Numbered from the stretch's first letter, positions 34,124 through 43,507 are shown. The stretch: DNA of 64,000 nucleotides from an uncultured Polaribacter sp. (GCF_947497125.1 NZ_CANMFI010000007.1:62001-126000); one strand, 5' to 3'. Translations and numbers: made by a program. The notes: a model not told the origin generated them from the letters alone.

Positions 34124-35605
34124 ATGTATCAATTCTCAGGTAAATTAAAAAAAGTTTCTTTAGCCCTAATTATTTTAGGTGCCTTTGGTATTGTATTTAG
34201 TTTTTTAAATGCACCCTCTACAATTGAAGAAGCAAAAGAAATTATAGCTCATCAGTCAGCACATGGTTCTTCTCATGGTGCTTCACATGGTGATAGTCAA
34301 GAACAAGCTCATCATGATGAGAAAGTAGTTGTAGCAGATGCTCATGCTTCAGAAGCTGCACACGCTCATGATGATAATGGTCATCATGTAACAGAAGATT
34401 CTCATGCTAAGACAGACGCTCATGCAGAAAATCATGATGATGAACATGCTTTACACGTTTTACATCAATTACAAAACAAACCTTGGGCTGCATTATATGT
34501 AGCATTGTTTTTCTTTTTAGGAACAACATTATTAGTATTAGCTTTTTACGCTATACAACGTGTTGCACAAGCAGGTTGGTCTATTGTTTTATTTAGAGTG
34601 ATGGAGGCTATTACAGCGAATATTGTACCTACATCTATTGCAATGTTATTAGTAATTATTGCAACAGTTATGCATTTAAATCATTTATTCCCTTGGATGG
34701 GCGAGGGTGTTTTTGACCCAGCTAGTCCAAATTACGACCCTATTGTAGATGGTAAATCTTGGTGGATGAATGTACCAGGTTGGGCAATTAGAAGTATTGC
34801 TTATTTAGCAATATGGAATGCTTACAGATGGTTTATCAGAAAAAATTCTATTAAAGAAGATACAGCAAATGACGGTGGTAAAACATATAAGTTAAACTAC
34901 AATGTTTCTGTTGGATTCTTGTTTTTGTTCATGATTACTGAATCGATGATGTCTTGGGATTGGATTATGGGCCTAGACCCACACTGGTTCTCTACATTAT
35001 TTGGTTGGTATGTATTATCTAGTTTATTAGTTAGTGCATTAACAGTAATTGCTTTAGTAACTATTTATTTAAGACATAAAGGAGCTTTACCTGCAGTTAA
35101 TGACAGTCATATTCATGATTTAGCAAAATTCATGTTCGGTTTTTCAGTATTCTGGACGTACCTATGGTTCTCTCAATTTATGTTAATCTGGTATGCAGAC
35201 ATTCCAGAAGAGACTACTTATTTTGTAGCAAGGTTTAATGAATATAAAGTACCTTTCTTAGCCATGGTAGCTATGAACTTTATTTTCCCAGTTCTATTGT
35301 TATTAAATAGCGACTTTAAGAGCCTTCCTTGGTTTGTAGTATTAGGTGGTATTGTTATACTTGCAGGTCATTATATAGATGTATTTGTAATGGTAATGCC
35401 TGCAACAGTAGGTGCTCAATGGTCATTTGGTATTGCAGAAATTAGTGCCCTATTATTTTTCTTAGGAATCTTTATTTATGCTACATTTGCAGCCTTTGCA
35501 AAAGCAAATCCAATACCAAAAGGAAATCCTTTTTTAGAAGAAAGTAATCACTTTCATTATTATAATATAGAACATAGAGGTGAAGATTCAGGAGATCATC
35601 ATTAA
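34124..35605 (+). CDS. actF: Alternative complex III subunit ActF (quinol:cytochrome c oxidoreductase)
   Basis: This 493-residue membrane protein has about ten helices and is related to ActC. Between the first helix (about 10-28) and the second (about 122-142) lies a loop with 17 histidines within residues 43-114, in repeated Ala-His, His-Gly and His-Asp patterns. After that the usual core follows, including NHLFPWMGEGVFDPASPNYDP and the HWFSTLFGWYVLSS region. The His-rich loop looks metal-binding and is not needed for the quinol chemistry known for the family. Its role is unknown. Confidence 0.92.
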   Translation: MYQFSGKLKKVSLALIILGAFGIVFSFLNAPSTIEEAKEIIAHQSAHGSSHGASHGDSQEQAHHDEKVVVADAHASEAAHAHDDNGHHVTEDSHAKTDAHAENHDDEHALHVLHQLQNKPWAALYVALFFFLGTTLLVLAFYAIQRVAQAGWSIVLFRVMEAITANIVPTSIAMLLVIIATVMHLNHLFPWMGEGVFDPASPNYDPIVDGKSWWMNVPGWAIRSIAYLAIWNAYRWFIRKNSIKEDTANDGGKTYKLNYNVSVGFLFLFMITESMMSWDWIMGLDPHWFSTLFGWYVLSSLLVSALTVIALVTIYLRHKGALPAVNDSHIHDLAKFMFGFSVFWTYLWFSQFMLIWYADIPEETTYFVARFNEYKVPFLAMVAMNFIFPVLLLLNSDFKSLPWFVVLGGIVILAGHYIDVFVMVMPATVGAQWSFGIAEISALLFFLGIFIYATFAAFAKANPIPKGNPFLEESNHFHYYNIEHRGEDSGDHH

Positions 35606-35643
35606 CAAATAAATTGAATTAAAATAATTAAGACGAGATAACT

Positions 35644-36651
35644 ATGCTAGCTTTATTTTATATTTTTATAGCTGTTGCAATTGGAGTAAGTTTCTGGCAA
35701 ATTACCAGAATAATGAACTTTAGAGGCATTATTGCTACTGATGACGACAACAAGAAACAAGGTACATATGCCATTTATTTTATGGTTTTCCTTTATGCAA
35801 TGATGATTTATTGCTTAATATTTATGAATGTAATTATGTTACCAGAGTCTGCTTCTTTTGAAGGAGAACATGATGACAATCTTTTTAATATTACATTTTG
35901 GTTAATTGGTATTGTTCAGTTTTTTATGCAATTCTTAATTTTTTACTTTACGTTTAAATACAGAGGTAAAAAAGGTCAGAAAGCTAAATTTTACTCTGAT
36001 AGTCATAAATTAGAGGCAATTTGGACAATTACACCAGCTGTGGTGTTGGTTTTATTAATTGGTTACGGATTGTGGCAATGGAACAACATCATGGATTTAT
36101 CTAACTCAGAAGACCCTGTAGTTATTGAGGTATATTCTCAACAATTTAGATGGGATGCACGTTATGCCGGTGAAGATAATACTTTAGGTTTTGGTAATGT
36201 TAATTTTATCAAAGGTATTAACACAATGGGTGTAGATATGTCTGATAAAAATTCTGCTGATGACAAACAAGTTACAGAATTGTATTTACCAAAAGGTAGA
36301 AAGGTACATTTTAAGTTCCGTTCTCAAGATGTTTTACATTCTGCATACATGCCACACTTTAGAGCACAAATGAATTGTGTACCAGGTATGGTTACAGAGT
36401 TTGGTTTTACACCAAAGTATACTACCGATGAAATGAGACAAAATCCAGAGGTAATTGAAAAAACCAATGGTATTAATAAGATAAGAAAAGCAAAAGGAGA
36501 AGACCCTTATGTTTTTGATTACCTACTGTTATGTAACAAAATCTGTGGTGCATCTCATTACAACATGCAAATGAAAATTACTGTTGTAGAGCAAGATGAA
36601 TACGATAAATGGATTGCAGAACAGCCAACATTATCATCAGTTATTAAATAA
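35644..36651 (+). CDS. coxB: Cytochrome c oxidase subunit II
   Basis: This 335-residue protein has membrane helices near 1-20, 42-66, 85-105 and 129-148, the first two being extra relative to the textbook two-helix form. It ends in a periplasmic cupredoxin domain. The CuA ligands are visible: His in DVLHSAYMPH near 236, then C-N-K-I-C-G-x-x-H-x-x-M near 299-310. The residue normally Glu between the cysteines (a main-chain ligand) is Lys. There is no heme c domain. It is encoded between actF and coxA, linking ACIII to the oxidase as a functional supercomplex. Confidence 0.94.
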   Translation: MLALFYIFIAVAIGVSFWQITRIMNFRGIIATDDDNKKQGTYAIYFMVFLYAMMIYCLIFMNVIMLPESASFEGEHDDNLFNITFWLIGIVQFFMQFLIFYFTFKYRGKKGQKAKFYSDSHKLEAIWTITPAVVLVLLIGYGLWQWNNIMDLSNSEDPVVIEVYSQQFRWDARYAGEDNTLGFGNVNFIKGINTMGVDMSDKNSADDKQVTELYLPKGRKVHFKFRSQDVLHSAYMPHFRAQMNCVPGMVTEFGFTPKYTTDEMRQNPEVIEKTNGINKIRKAKGEDPYVFDYLLLCNKICGASHYNMQMKITVVEQDEYDKWIAEQPTLSSVIK

Positions 36652-36687
36652 TTATAATTAAATAAGACCCTACAAATTTATAAGATT

Positions 36688-38469
36688 ATGTCAGAACATC
36701 ATCATAAAGAAACATTTGTAACAAAATATCTTTTTTCTCAAGATCATAAAATGATCTCTAAGCAATTCCTAGTAACAGGTATGTTTATGGGTATTATAGG
36801 TGTATTTATGTCTATGTTATTTCGTATGCAAATAGCATGGCCAGAAAAATCATTTTCTATCATAGAAGCTTTTTTAGGCCCTCATCAAACAGACGGTGTA
36901 ATGAATCCAGATATTTACCTTGCATTGGTTACAATACATGGTACAATAATGGTTTTCTTTGTACTTACAGCTGGTTTAAGTGGTACTTTTTCGAACCTTT
37001 TAATTCCTTTGCAAATTGGTGCAAGAGACATGGCTTCTGGCTTTTTAAACATGGTATCTTACTGGTTGTTTTTTCTATCTAGTATTATCATGGTTATCTC
37101 TTTATTTGTTGAAGCAGGTCCTGCTTCTTCAGGATGGACAGTTTACCCACCGCTTTCTGCATTGCCACAAGCAATACCAGGTTCTGGTGCAGGTATGACA
37201 TTATGGTTGGTTTCTATGGCTATATTTATTGCATCTTCTTTAATAGGTTCTTTAAACTATATCGTAACTGTATTAAACTTAAGAACAAAAGGAATGACAA
37301 TGACAAGAATGCCATTAACAATTTGGGCTTTCTTTATCACTGCAATTATTGGTGTAGTTTCTTTCCCGGTATTATTATCTGCAGCACTATTATTAGTTTT
37401 TGATAGAAGCTTTGGAACTTCTTTTTACCTATCAGACATCTTTATTTCAGGTGAAGTATTGCATTATCAAGGAGGATCACCAGTATTATATGAACATTTA
37501 TTTTGGTTCTTAGGTCACCCAGAAGTATATATTGTATTATTACCTGCTTTGGGTATAACATCAGAAATTATTTCTACACACTCTAGAAAACCAATTTTCG
37601 GATATCGAGCAATGATTGGTTCTATTATGGCAATTGCATTTTTATCTACAATTGTTTGGGGTCACCATATGTTTGTATCTGGTATGAATCCGTTTTTAGG
37701 ATCTGTATTTACCTTTACAACATTGTTAATTGCAATTCCTTCTGCGGTTAAAGCGTTTAATTATGTAACTACTCTATGGAAAGGAAACTTACAGTTAAAC
37801 CCAGCCATGCTTTTTTCTATTGGTTTGGTATCTACTTTTGTAACTGGTGGTTTAACAGGGTTAGTTTTAGGAGATTCTGCTTTAGATATTAATATACATG
37901 ACACGTACTTTGTTGTTGCACACTTTCACCTAGTAATGGGTGTATCTGCTATCTTTGGTATGTACGCAGGTGTTTATCATTGGTTTCCTAAAATGTACGG
38001 TAGAATGATGAATAAAACATTAGGTTACTGGCACTTCTGGATTACTATTATCTGTGCTTATGGCGTATTTTGGCCAATGCATTTTATTGGATTAGCAGGT
38101 TTACCAAGAAGATATTATTCGAATACAAACTTTCCAATGTTTGATGATTTATTAGAAATCAATGTTGTAATTACAATTTTTGCATTAGTTGGTGGTTTAG
38201 CTCAAATTATATTTATTGCAAACTTCTTTATCTCAATGTATAGAGGTCAAAAAGCAACTCAAAACCCATGGAATTCTAATACTTTAGAGTGGACAACACC
38301 TGTAGAGCACGTTCACGGTAACTGGCCAGGTAAATTACCAGAAGTACATAGATGGGCTTACGATTACAGTAAACGTGTAGATCCAAAAGATGATGATAGT
38401 GATTATTTACACGGTCAAGATTTTGTTTTACAAACAACACCTTTATTAGAAGGAGAAGACCCTTCATAA
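36688..38469 (+). CDS. coxA: Cytochrome c oxidase subunit I
   Basis: This 593-residue heme-copper oxidase subunit has about twelve helices. Heme and copper ligands are in place: TIHGTIMVFF near 88-97 (low-spin heme His), WFLGHPEVYIVLLP near 273-286 (CuB His with the cross-linked Tyr), WGHHMFVSGM near 325-334 (two CuB His) and HDTYFVVAHFHLVMG near 407-421 (heme ligands). It reduces oxygen and pumps protons. Subunits III and IV are not in the window. A strong terminator 32 bp downstream ends the operon. Confidence 0.96.
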   Translation: MSEHHHKETFVTKYLFSQDHKMISKQFLVTGMFMGIIGVFMSMLFRMQIAWPEKSFSIIEAFLGPHQTDGVMNPDIYLALVTIHGTIMVFFVLTAGLSGTFSNLLIPLQIGARDMASGFLNMVSYWLFFLSSIIMVISLFVEAGPASSGWTVYPPLSALPQAIPGSGAGMTLWLVSMAIFIASSLIGSLNYIVTVLNLRTKGMTMTRMPLTIWAFFITAIIGVVSFPVLLSAALLLVFDRSFGTSFYLSDIFISGEVLHYQGGSPVLYEHLFWFLGHPEVYIVLLPALGITSEIISTHSRKPIFGYRAMIGSIMAIAFLSTIVWGHHMFVSGMNPFLGSVFTFTTLLIAIPSAVKAFNYVTTLWKGNLQLNPAMLFSIGLVSTFVTGGLTGLVLGDSALDINIHDTYFVVAHFHLVMGVSAIFGMYAGVYHWFPKMYGRMMNKTLGYWHFWITIICAYGVFWPMHFIGLAGLPRRYYSNTNFPMFDDLLEINVVITIFALVGGLAQIIFIANFFISMYRGQKATQNPWNSNTLEWTTPVEHVHGNWPGKLPEVHRWAYDYSKRVDPKDDDSDYLHGQDFVLQTTPLLEGEDPS

Positions 38470-38501
38470 AAAAAGATTATTTAAGAGTACACTATACTTA
38501 T

Positions 38502-38534
38502 AAAAACCTTTCCAAGTTTCTTGGAAAGGTTTTT
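38502..38534 (+). terminator. Terminator of the act-cox operon
   Basis: The arms AAAAACCTTTCCAAG and CTTGGAAAGGTTTTT are perfectly complementary over 15 bp with a TTT loop and T tract. Confidence 0.93.
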
Positions 38535-38576
38535 TGTTATGTAACAATTCTTACATAAATGTCGTTTAAAATCATT

Positions 38577-38584
38577 TATCTTTG
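38577..38584 (+). promoter_or_regulatory. -7 promoter box for ruvB
   Basis: TATCTTTG is a full match to TAnnTTTG and ends 5 bp before the ruvB ATG. The transcript should start within about 2-3 nt of the start codon. Confidence 0.6.
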
Positions 38585-38589
38585 TTATT

Positions 38590-39612
38590 ATGAATGAGCA
38601 TTTAAATCCTGAAAACACAAATTTATCTAACGAAGAATTAGACGTAGAAAAAAAATTACGTCCACTTTCTTTTGACGATTTTACAGGTCAAGATCAAGCA
38701 CTCGATAACTTAAAAGTTTTTGTTGCAGCAGCCAATCAGCGAGACGAAGCCTTAGATCATACCCTATTCCATGGCCCTCCTGGTTTAGGTAAAACAACAC
38801 TTGCACATATTTTAGCAAATGAATTACAAGTAGGCATTAAGGTAACTTCTGGGCCTGTTTTAGACAAACCAGGTGATCTTGCGGGACTGTTAACCAACCT
38901 TGAAGAGCGAGATGTATTGTTTATTGATGAAATACACCGACTAAGCCCTATTGTTGAAGAGTATTTGTATTCTGCAATGGAAGATTATAAAATTGACATT
39001 ATGATAGAGTCTGGCCCAAATGCCAGAACTGTTCAAATTAATTTAGAACCTTTTACGCTTATAGGTGCAACTACTCGTTCAGGATTATTAACAGCACCAA
39101 TGCGAGCGCGTTTTGGTATTAGTAGCCGATTACATTATTATAAAACGGAGTTATTAACCACTATAATTCAAAGAAGTGCTCATATTTTAGGAGTGCCAAT
39201 TTCTATGGAATCTGCGATAGAAATTGCAGGTAGAAGTAGAGGAACACCTAGAATAGCAAATGCTCTATTACGTAGAGTTAGAGATTTTGCACAGATAAAA
39301 GGAGATGGAAGTATTACCATAGAGATTGCAAAATATGCCTTAAAAGCATTGAATGTAGATGCACATGGTTTAGATGAAATGGATAATAAAATATTACTAA
39401 CTATTATTGATAAATTTAAAGGAGGCCCTGTTGGTTTAAGCACTATTGCAACTGCAGTATCAGAAAATACTGAGACTATAGAAGAAGTATATGAACCTTT
39501 TTTAATACAGCAAGGTTTTATTATGAGAACACCTAGAGGAAGAGAAGTTACCGAATTGGCGTATACTCATTTAGGTAGAGAAAGAGGAAGAAATCAAGGA
39601 GAATTGTTTTAA
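38590..39612 (+). CDS. ruvB: Holliday junction branch migration ATPase RuvB
   Basis: This 340-residue AAA+ motor drives branch migration with RuvA. It has Walker [10 protein letters not shown] (62-70), Walker [12 protein letters not shown] near 115-125, sensor-1 [19 protein letters not shown] near 157-175 and the C-terminal winged helix with [15 protein letters not shown] near 307-321. Full length. No ruvA or ruvC is nearby. The promoter predicts a nearly leaderless mRNA. The sulP gene begins 61 bp later and may be partly co-transcribed. Confidence 0.97.
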   Translation: MNEHLNPENTNLSNEELDVEKKLRPLSFDDFTGQDQALDNLKVFVAAANQRDEALDHTLFHGPPGLGKTTLAHILANELQVGIKVTSGPVLDKPGDLAGLLTNLEERDVLFIDEIHRLSPIVEEYLYSAMEDYKIDIMIESGPNARTVQINLEPFTLIGATTRSGLLTAPMRARFGISSRLHYYKTELLTTIIQRSAHILGVPISMESAIEIAGRSRGTPRIANALLRRVRDFAQIKGDGSITIEIAKYALKALNVDAHGLDEMDNKILLTIIDKFKGGPVGLSTIATAVSENTETIEEVYEPFLIQQGFIMRTPRGREVTELAYTHLGRERGRNQGELF

Positions 39613-39650
39613 AAAATAGAAATTAAAGTATAATACAAAGAAATTAATAA

Positions 39651-39665
39651 GCCTATTTTATAGGC
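39651..39665 (+). promoter_or_regulatory. Hairpin just before the sulP start codon
   Basis: The arms GCCTAT and ATAGGC pair perfectly around TTT, ending 8 bp before the ATG at 39674. There is no T tract, so it is not a terminator. It may affect translation start or mRNA processing between ruvB and sulP. Confidence 0.4.
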
Positions 39666-39673
39666 AGAGTAGC

Positions 39674-41401
39674 ATGAATATTAAAAAGATAATACCAATT
39701 TTAGACTGGTTACCAACGTATAATGTTTCTTATTTTAAGGGAGATTTAATTGGTGGTATTACAGTAGGTATTGTTTTAATTCCGCAAGGTATTGCCTATG
39801 CACTTATTGCAGGTTTACCACCTATTTATGGGTTGTATTGTGCGTTAATTCCCCAAGTTATGTATGCTATTTTTGGATCTTCTAGGCAAGTGGCTATTGG
39901 GCCTGTTGCCATGGATTCTTTAATAGTTGCCACAGGCGTTTCTACACTGGCATTAACAGGATCTGATAGTTATATCTCTATTGCCATTTTATTAGCATTA
40001 ATGGTAGGTTCCCTTCAATTTTTAATGGGTATTTTTCGTTTAGGTTTTATTGTAAATTTTTTATCGAAGCCAGTAATTACTGGTTTTACATCTGCGATAG
40101 CACTTATTATCGGTTTCAATCAGTTTCGCAATTTGTTTGGTGTAAATTTTATTCAAAGCGAACAAATACAATATGTTATAGAAGATATTTGGCTTCAAAT
40201 GGCAAGTTATAATTACCATACAACAGGTATTGGTATTCTCTCTATGCTGATAATTATTATTTTTAGAAAGATTAATAAGAAAATTCCAAATGCTTTAATT
40301 GTTGTTATTCTTGGGATTGTAACCATGAGATATTTTGGTAGTTCTTTTAATGATGTTGCTATTATAAGAGAAATTCCGTCTGGGTTACCAACGTTTTCTA
40401 TTCCTGAATACGATACAGATTTAATAACCGAATTGTTACCCATAGCATTTACACTTGTAATGGTTGGGTATTTAGAAACTATTTCTATCGGAAAATCACT
40501 CGAAGCGAAACAAGACGAGTACAGAATAAGACCCAATCAAGAACTAATTGCACTTGGAATTAGTAATATTATGGGCTCTTTTTTTAAGGCATATCCTTCT
40601 ACTTCAAGTTTTTCTAGATCGGCAATAAATCAAGAGAGCGGAGCAAAAACAGGTATGGCTGCCCTAATTTCTGTAGTAATGGTTGTAATAACATTACTAT
40701 ACTTAACACCATATTTTTATTATTTACCCAAAACAGTACTTGCAGCAATTATTATTGTTGCTGTTTTTGGCTTGGTAAATTTTAAAGAAGCCGCTTTTTT
40801 ATGGAAAGCAAATCACTTAGATTTTTGGTTGATGTTGTCTACATTTATTGCTACGTTATCATTAGGTATTAAATTTGGAATTATAGTAGGTGTCGGACTT
40901 TCTTTAATTGTATTAATTTTTAGAACCTCTAGACCTTATGTAGCCGAGTTAGGCAAAGTGCCTGATTCTAATTTTTATCGAAATAAAAGCCGTTTCGAAG
41001 AAGTAGAAATTCAAAATGATATCTTAATTTTTAGGTTTGATGCACAAATTTATTATGCGAATTCTAGTTATTTTAGAGATAAACTCGATGAAATGGCGCT
41101 TGTTAAAGGCAACGATTTAAAAATAATTGTGGTAGATGCAGAAAGTATAAACAGAGTAGATAGTACAGGGGTAGAAATGCTTAAAGAACGTATTAGTTTT
41201 TATAAAAAGAAAGGAGTTACCTTTTTATTTGCAGGCGTAAAAGGCCCGGTAAGAGACGACTTGTTTCGAAGCGGAATTTTATCAATAATAGATATCAATC
41301 ATTTTTTTATGCGGGTAAATGATGCGGTAAAATTTTACAAAACAGGAGACAGAAAAAAACAAGAAAAGTATGCAAAATACATCCATCAAGCATACAAATA
41401 A
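39674..41401 (+). CDS. SulP-family anion permease with STAS domain
   Basis: This 575-residue protein has an N-terminal SulP transporter of about 12-14 helices and a cytoplasmic STAS domain near 435-555. The transporter part includes the signature GGITVGIVLIPQGIAYALIAGLPPIYGLY near 28-56. The STAS domain includes IIVVDAESINRVDSTGVEML. The family moves sulfate, bicarbonate or other anions; the substrate is not decided by sequence. The following MBL/rhodanese, rhodanese and HMA genes suggest sulfur-compound handling, hence possibly sulfate or sulfite. The next gene starts 28 bp later. Confidence 0.9.
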   Translation: MNIKKIIPILDWLPTYNVSYFKGDLIGGITVGIVLIPQGIAYALIAGLPPIYGLYCALIPQVMYAIFGSSRQVAIGPVAMDSLIVATGVSTLALTGSDSYISIAILLALMVGSLQFLMGIFRLGFIVNFLSKPVITGFTSAIALIIGFNQFRNLFGVNFIQSEQIQYVIEDIWLQMASYNYHTTGIGILSMLIIIIFRKINKKIPNALIVVILGIVTMRYFGSSFNDVAIIREIPSGLPTFSIPEYDTDLITELLPIAFTLVMVGYLETISIGKSLEAKQDEYRIRPNQELIALGISNIMGSFFKAYPSTSSFSRSAINQESGAKTGMAALISVVMVVITLLYLTPYFYYLPKTVLAAIIIVAVFGLVNFKEAAFLWKANHLDFWLMLSTFIATLSLGIKFGIIVGVGLSLIVLIFRTSRPYVAELGKVPDSNFYRNKSRFEEVEIQNDILIFRFDAQIYYANSSYFRDKLDEMALVKGNDLKIIVVDAESINRVDSTGVEMLKERISFYKKKGVTFLFAGVKGPVRDDLFRSGILSIIDINHFFMRVNDAVKFYKTGDRKKQEKYAKYIHQAYK

Positions 41402-41429
41402 ATACCATTAGAGTTTTAAAAATTAGAAC

Positions 41430-42836
41430 ATGATTATAGAACAAATTTATACAGGTTGCCTAGCACAAGGTGCTTATTATATAGAGAGTAACGGAGAAGT
41501 TGCTATTATAGATCCTTTAAGAGAAGTACAAGATTATATAGATCGTGCCACTAAAAATAAGGCGAAAATAAAATACATTTTTGAAACTCATTTTCATGCC
41601 GATTTTGTAAGTGGTCATGTTACATTGGCTGAAAAAACAGGCGCAAAAATTGTATATGGACCATCAGCAAAAACAGATTTCGAAGCAATTATTGCAACAG
41701 ACAATCAGGTTTTTAAAGTAGGTGATATAACCATAACTGTTTTACATACACCCGGTCATACAATGGAGAGTTCTTGTTTTTTATTAAAAGACAAAGACGG
41801 AAAAGACCATGCGCTTTTTAGTGGTGATACTCTTTTTTTAGGAGATGTTGGTCGTCCAGATTTAGCCCAAAAAGGAGCAATTACAGAGGCTGACTTAGCG
41901 GGTTATTTATTTGATAGCCTACGAACAAAAATTATGACTTTGGCAGATACCGTTATTGTGTACCCTGCTCATGGTGCAGGATCTGCTTGTGGTAAAAATT
42001 TAAGTAAAGAAACTGTTGGTACAATTGGCAATCAAAAAGAAACCAATTATGCATTAAGAGCAGACATGACTAAAGAAGAATTTATAAAAGAAGTTACTGA
42101 TGGTTTATTGCCACCACCAGCGTATTTTCCTTTAAATGTAAAATTAAATAAAGAAGGATATGCAGCAATAGACGACGTGCTTAAAAAAAGTATAAAGCCA
42201 ATTGCAGCAAAAGATTTTGAAGCATTAGCAAATGAAACCGGAGCTGTTATTTTAGATGTTCGTCATCAAACAGAATTTGTAAAAGGCTTTATACCGCAAT
42301 CTATTTTTATTGGTATTGATGGTGGATTTGCTCCTTGGGTAGGCACACTGATTAAAGATGTAAAACAACCTATCTTGTTGGTAGCGCCAATTGGTAAAGA
42401 AGAAGATACCATTACACGTTTATCTAGAGTAGGTTTCGATAATGTTTTAGGCTATTTAGAAGGTAGTTTTAAAGCTTGGCAAAATACAGGCAAAGAGATA
42501 GATACGTTAACATCAATATCTGCAGACGATTTAGAGCATAGGATAAAAGAAGACGCAGTTGTTTTTGATGTAAGAAAACCAGGAGAATACCAAAGTGAAC
42601 ATATTATTTCTGCAGCATCAACTCCGTTAAGCTTTTTAAATGATCATCTTAACGAGTTTCCAAAAAAAGAGGCCTTTTATGTGCATTGTGCAGGCGGTTA
42701 TCGTTCTGTAATTGCAGCGTCTATATTAAAAGCAAGAGGTTACCATAATGTAATTGATGTTGCGGGTGGTTATGCAGCCATTCGAAATACGCAAATAGAA
42801 AGAACAGTGGCCGTTTGCCCATCAACTTTAAAATAA
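41430..42836 (+). CDS. MBL-fold persulfide dioxygenase-like protein with two rhodanese domains
   Basis: This 468-residue protein has an ETHE1-like metallo-beta-lactamase domain (about 1-240; metal motif H54-F-H56-A-D58 and H63, then HTPGHTMESSCF and FSGDTLFLGDVGRPDL). Two rhodanese domains follow. In the first (about 255-345) the active-site Cys loop reads LLVAPIGKEE, with no cysteine, so it is inactive. The second (about 365-465) has Cys420 in HCAGGYRS. ETHE1 relatives oxidise glutathione persulfide to sulfite, and the rhodanese domain moves sulfane sulfur. It lies between sulP and the rhodanese lipoprotein. Confidence 0.88.
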   Translation: MIIEQIYTGCLAQGAYYIESNGEVAIIDPLREVQDYIDRATKNKAKIKYIFETHFHADFVSGHVTLAEKTGAKIVYGPSAKTDFEAIIATDNQVFKVGDITITVLHTPGHTMESSCFLLKDKDGKDHALFSGDTLFLGDVGRPDLAQKGAITEADLAGYLFDSLRTKIMTLADTVIVYPAHGAGSACGKNLSKETVGTIGNQKETNYALRADMTKEEFIKEVTDGLLPPPAYFPLNVKLNKEGYAAIDDVLKKSIKPIAAKDFEALANETGAVILDVRHQTEFVKGFIPQSIFIGIDGGFAPWVGTLIKDVKQPILLVAPIGKEEDTITRLSRVGFDNVLGYLEGSFKAWQNTGKEIDTLTSISADDLEHRIKEDAVVFDVRKPGEYQSEHIISAASTPLSFLNDHLNEFPKKEAFYVHCAGGYRSVIAASILKARGYHNVIDVAGGYAAIRNTQIERTVAVCPSTLK

Positions 42837-42841
42837 ATAAA

Positions 42842-43207
42842 ATGAGAAAATTTGTATTTTTTTTATTCCTTGTATTTTCTATGGGAAGTTGTACTTCACA
42901 AGAGCAAATTAAAACGATTGCTCCTAAAGATTTAAAAGTTTTATTAGCGAAAAAAAACGTACAAATACTCGATGTAAGAACACCAGAAGAAATAGCACAA
43001 GGCACTCTTAAAAATGCGAAGTTTGCAAACTATTTTGATGTAAATTTTACAGAAAATGCGAGTACAAAGTTAAACAAATCAAAACCAGTATACATTCTTT
43101 GTAGAAGCGGAAACAGAAGTTTAAAAGCCTGTAAAATTCTTAAAGAAAAAGGGTTTGATGTTATAAATATTTCTGGCGGAATTAACCAATGGAAAAAAGA
43201 AAATTAA
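42842..43207 (+). CDS. Rhodanese-like lipoprotein
   Basis: This 121-residue protein has a lipoprotein signal (core FVFFLFLVFS, lipid Cys17 in MGSC) and a single rhodanese domain with catalytic Cys87 in LCRSGNRS, preceded by LDVRTPEE near 43-50. It is a membrane-anchored periplasmic sulfurtransferase. The start at 42842 is chosen over the in-frame ATG at 42815 because only the later start gives a proper signal peptide, and the earlier one overlaps the upstream gene. It is separated from the MBL gene by 5 bp. Confidence 0.87.
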   Translation: MRKFVFFLFLVFSMGSCTSQEQIKTIAPKDLKVLLAKKNVQILDVRTPEEIAQGTLKNAKFANYFDVNFTENASTKLNKSKPVYILCRSGNRSLKACKILKEKGFDVINISGGINQWKKEN

Positions 43208-43212
43208 TACTT

Positions 43213-43482
43213 ATGAAAACAATAGAAATACAGATAGAAAATTTAAAATGTGGCGGATGTGCTGCTACAATTAAAAAAGGATTATTAGAGATAGAAAACA
43301 TACAAGAAGTAGCCATTGATGTAGAAAAATCTATCGTAGCTATTTCTTCTGAAAATGCAGATTTAGAATTGGTAAAAACAAAACTATCTAAACTTGGGTA
43401 TCCAGAAGTTGGCGATAAAAATACAGTATTGCACAAAGCAAAATCTTTTGTGAGTTGTGCAGTGGGCAAGTTTGAAGCATAA
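43213..43482 (+). CDS. Heavy-metal-associated (HMA) domain protein
   Basis: This 89-residue protein is a single HMA fold: a beta-strand, then the metal site Cys13-x2-Cys16 (LKCGGCAATIKKGL), then VAIDVEKSIVAI and the C-terminal strand LGYPEVG. An extra tail contains a lone Cys. Such proteins carry Cu(I) or another soft metal. The in-frame ATG at 43189 overlaps the rhodanese gene and adds a basic non-family extension, so 43213 is used. It is the last gene of the sulfur cluster, before a strong terminator. A copper chaperone role is possible but unproven. Confidence 0.83.
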   Translation: MKTIEIQIENLKCGGCAATIKKGLLEIENIQEVAIDVEKSIVAISSENADLELVKTKLSKLGYPEVGDKNTVLHKAKSFVSCAVGKFEA

Positions 43483-43507
43483 AACCTTTATGCTTTTACA
43501 GATTAAT

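Noticed and set aside
41430..42836. Glyoxalase II or plain beta-lactamase call for the MBL protein
   Set aside because: The ETHE1-like metal motifs plus C-terminal rhodanese domains fit persulfide dioxygenase-like proteins better.
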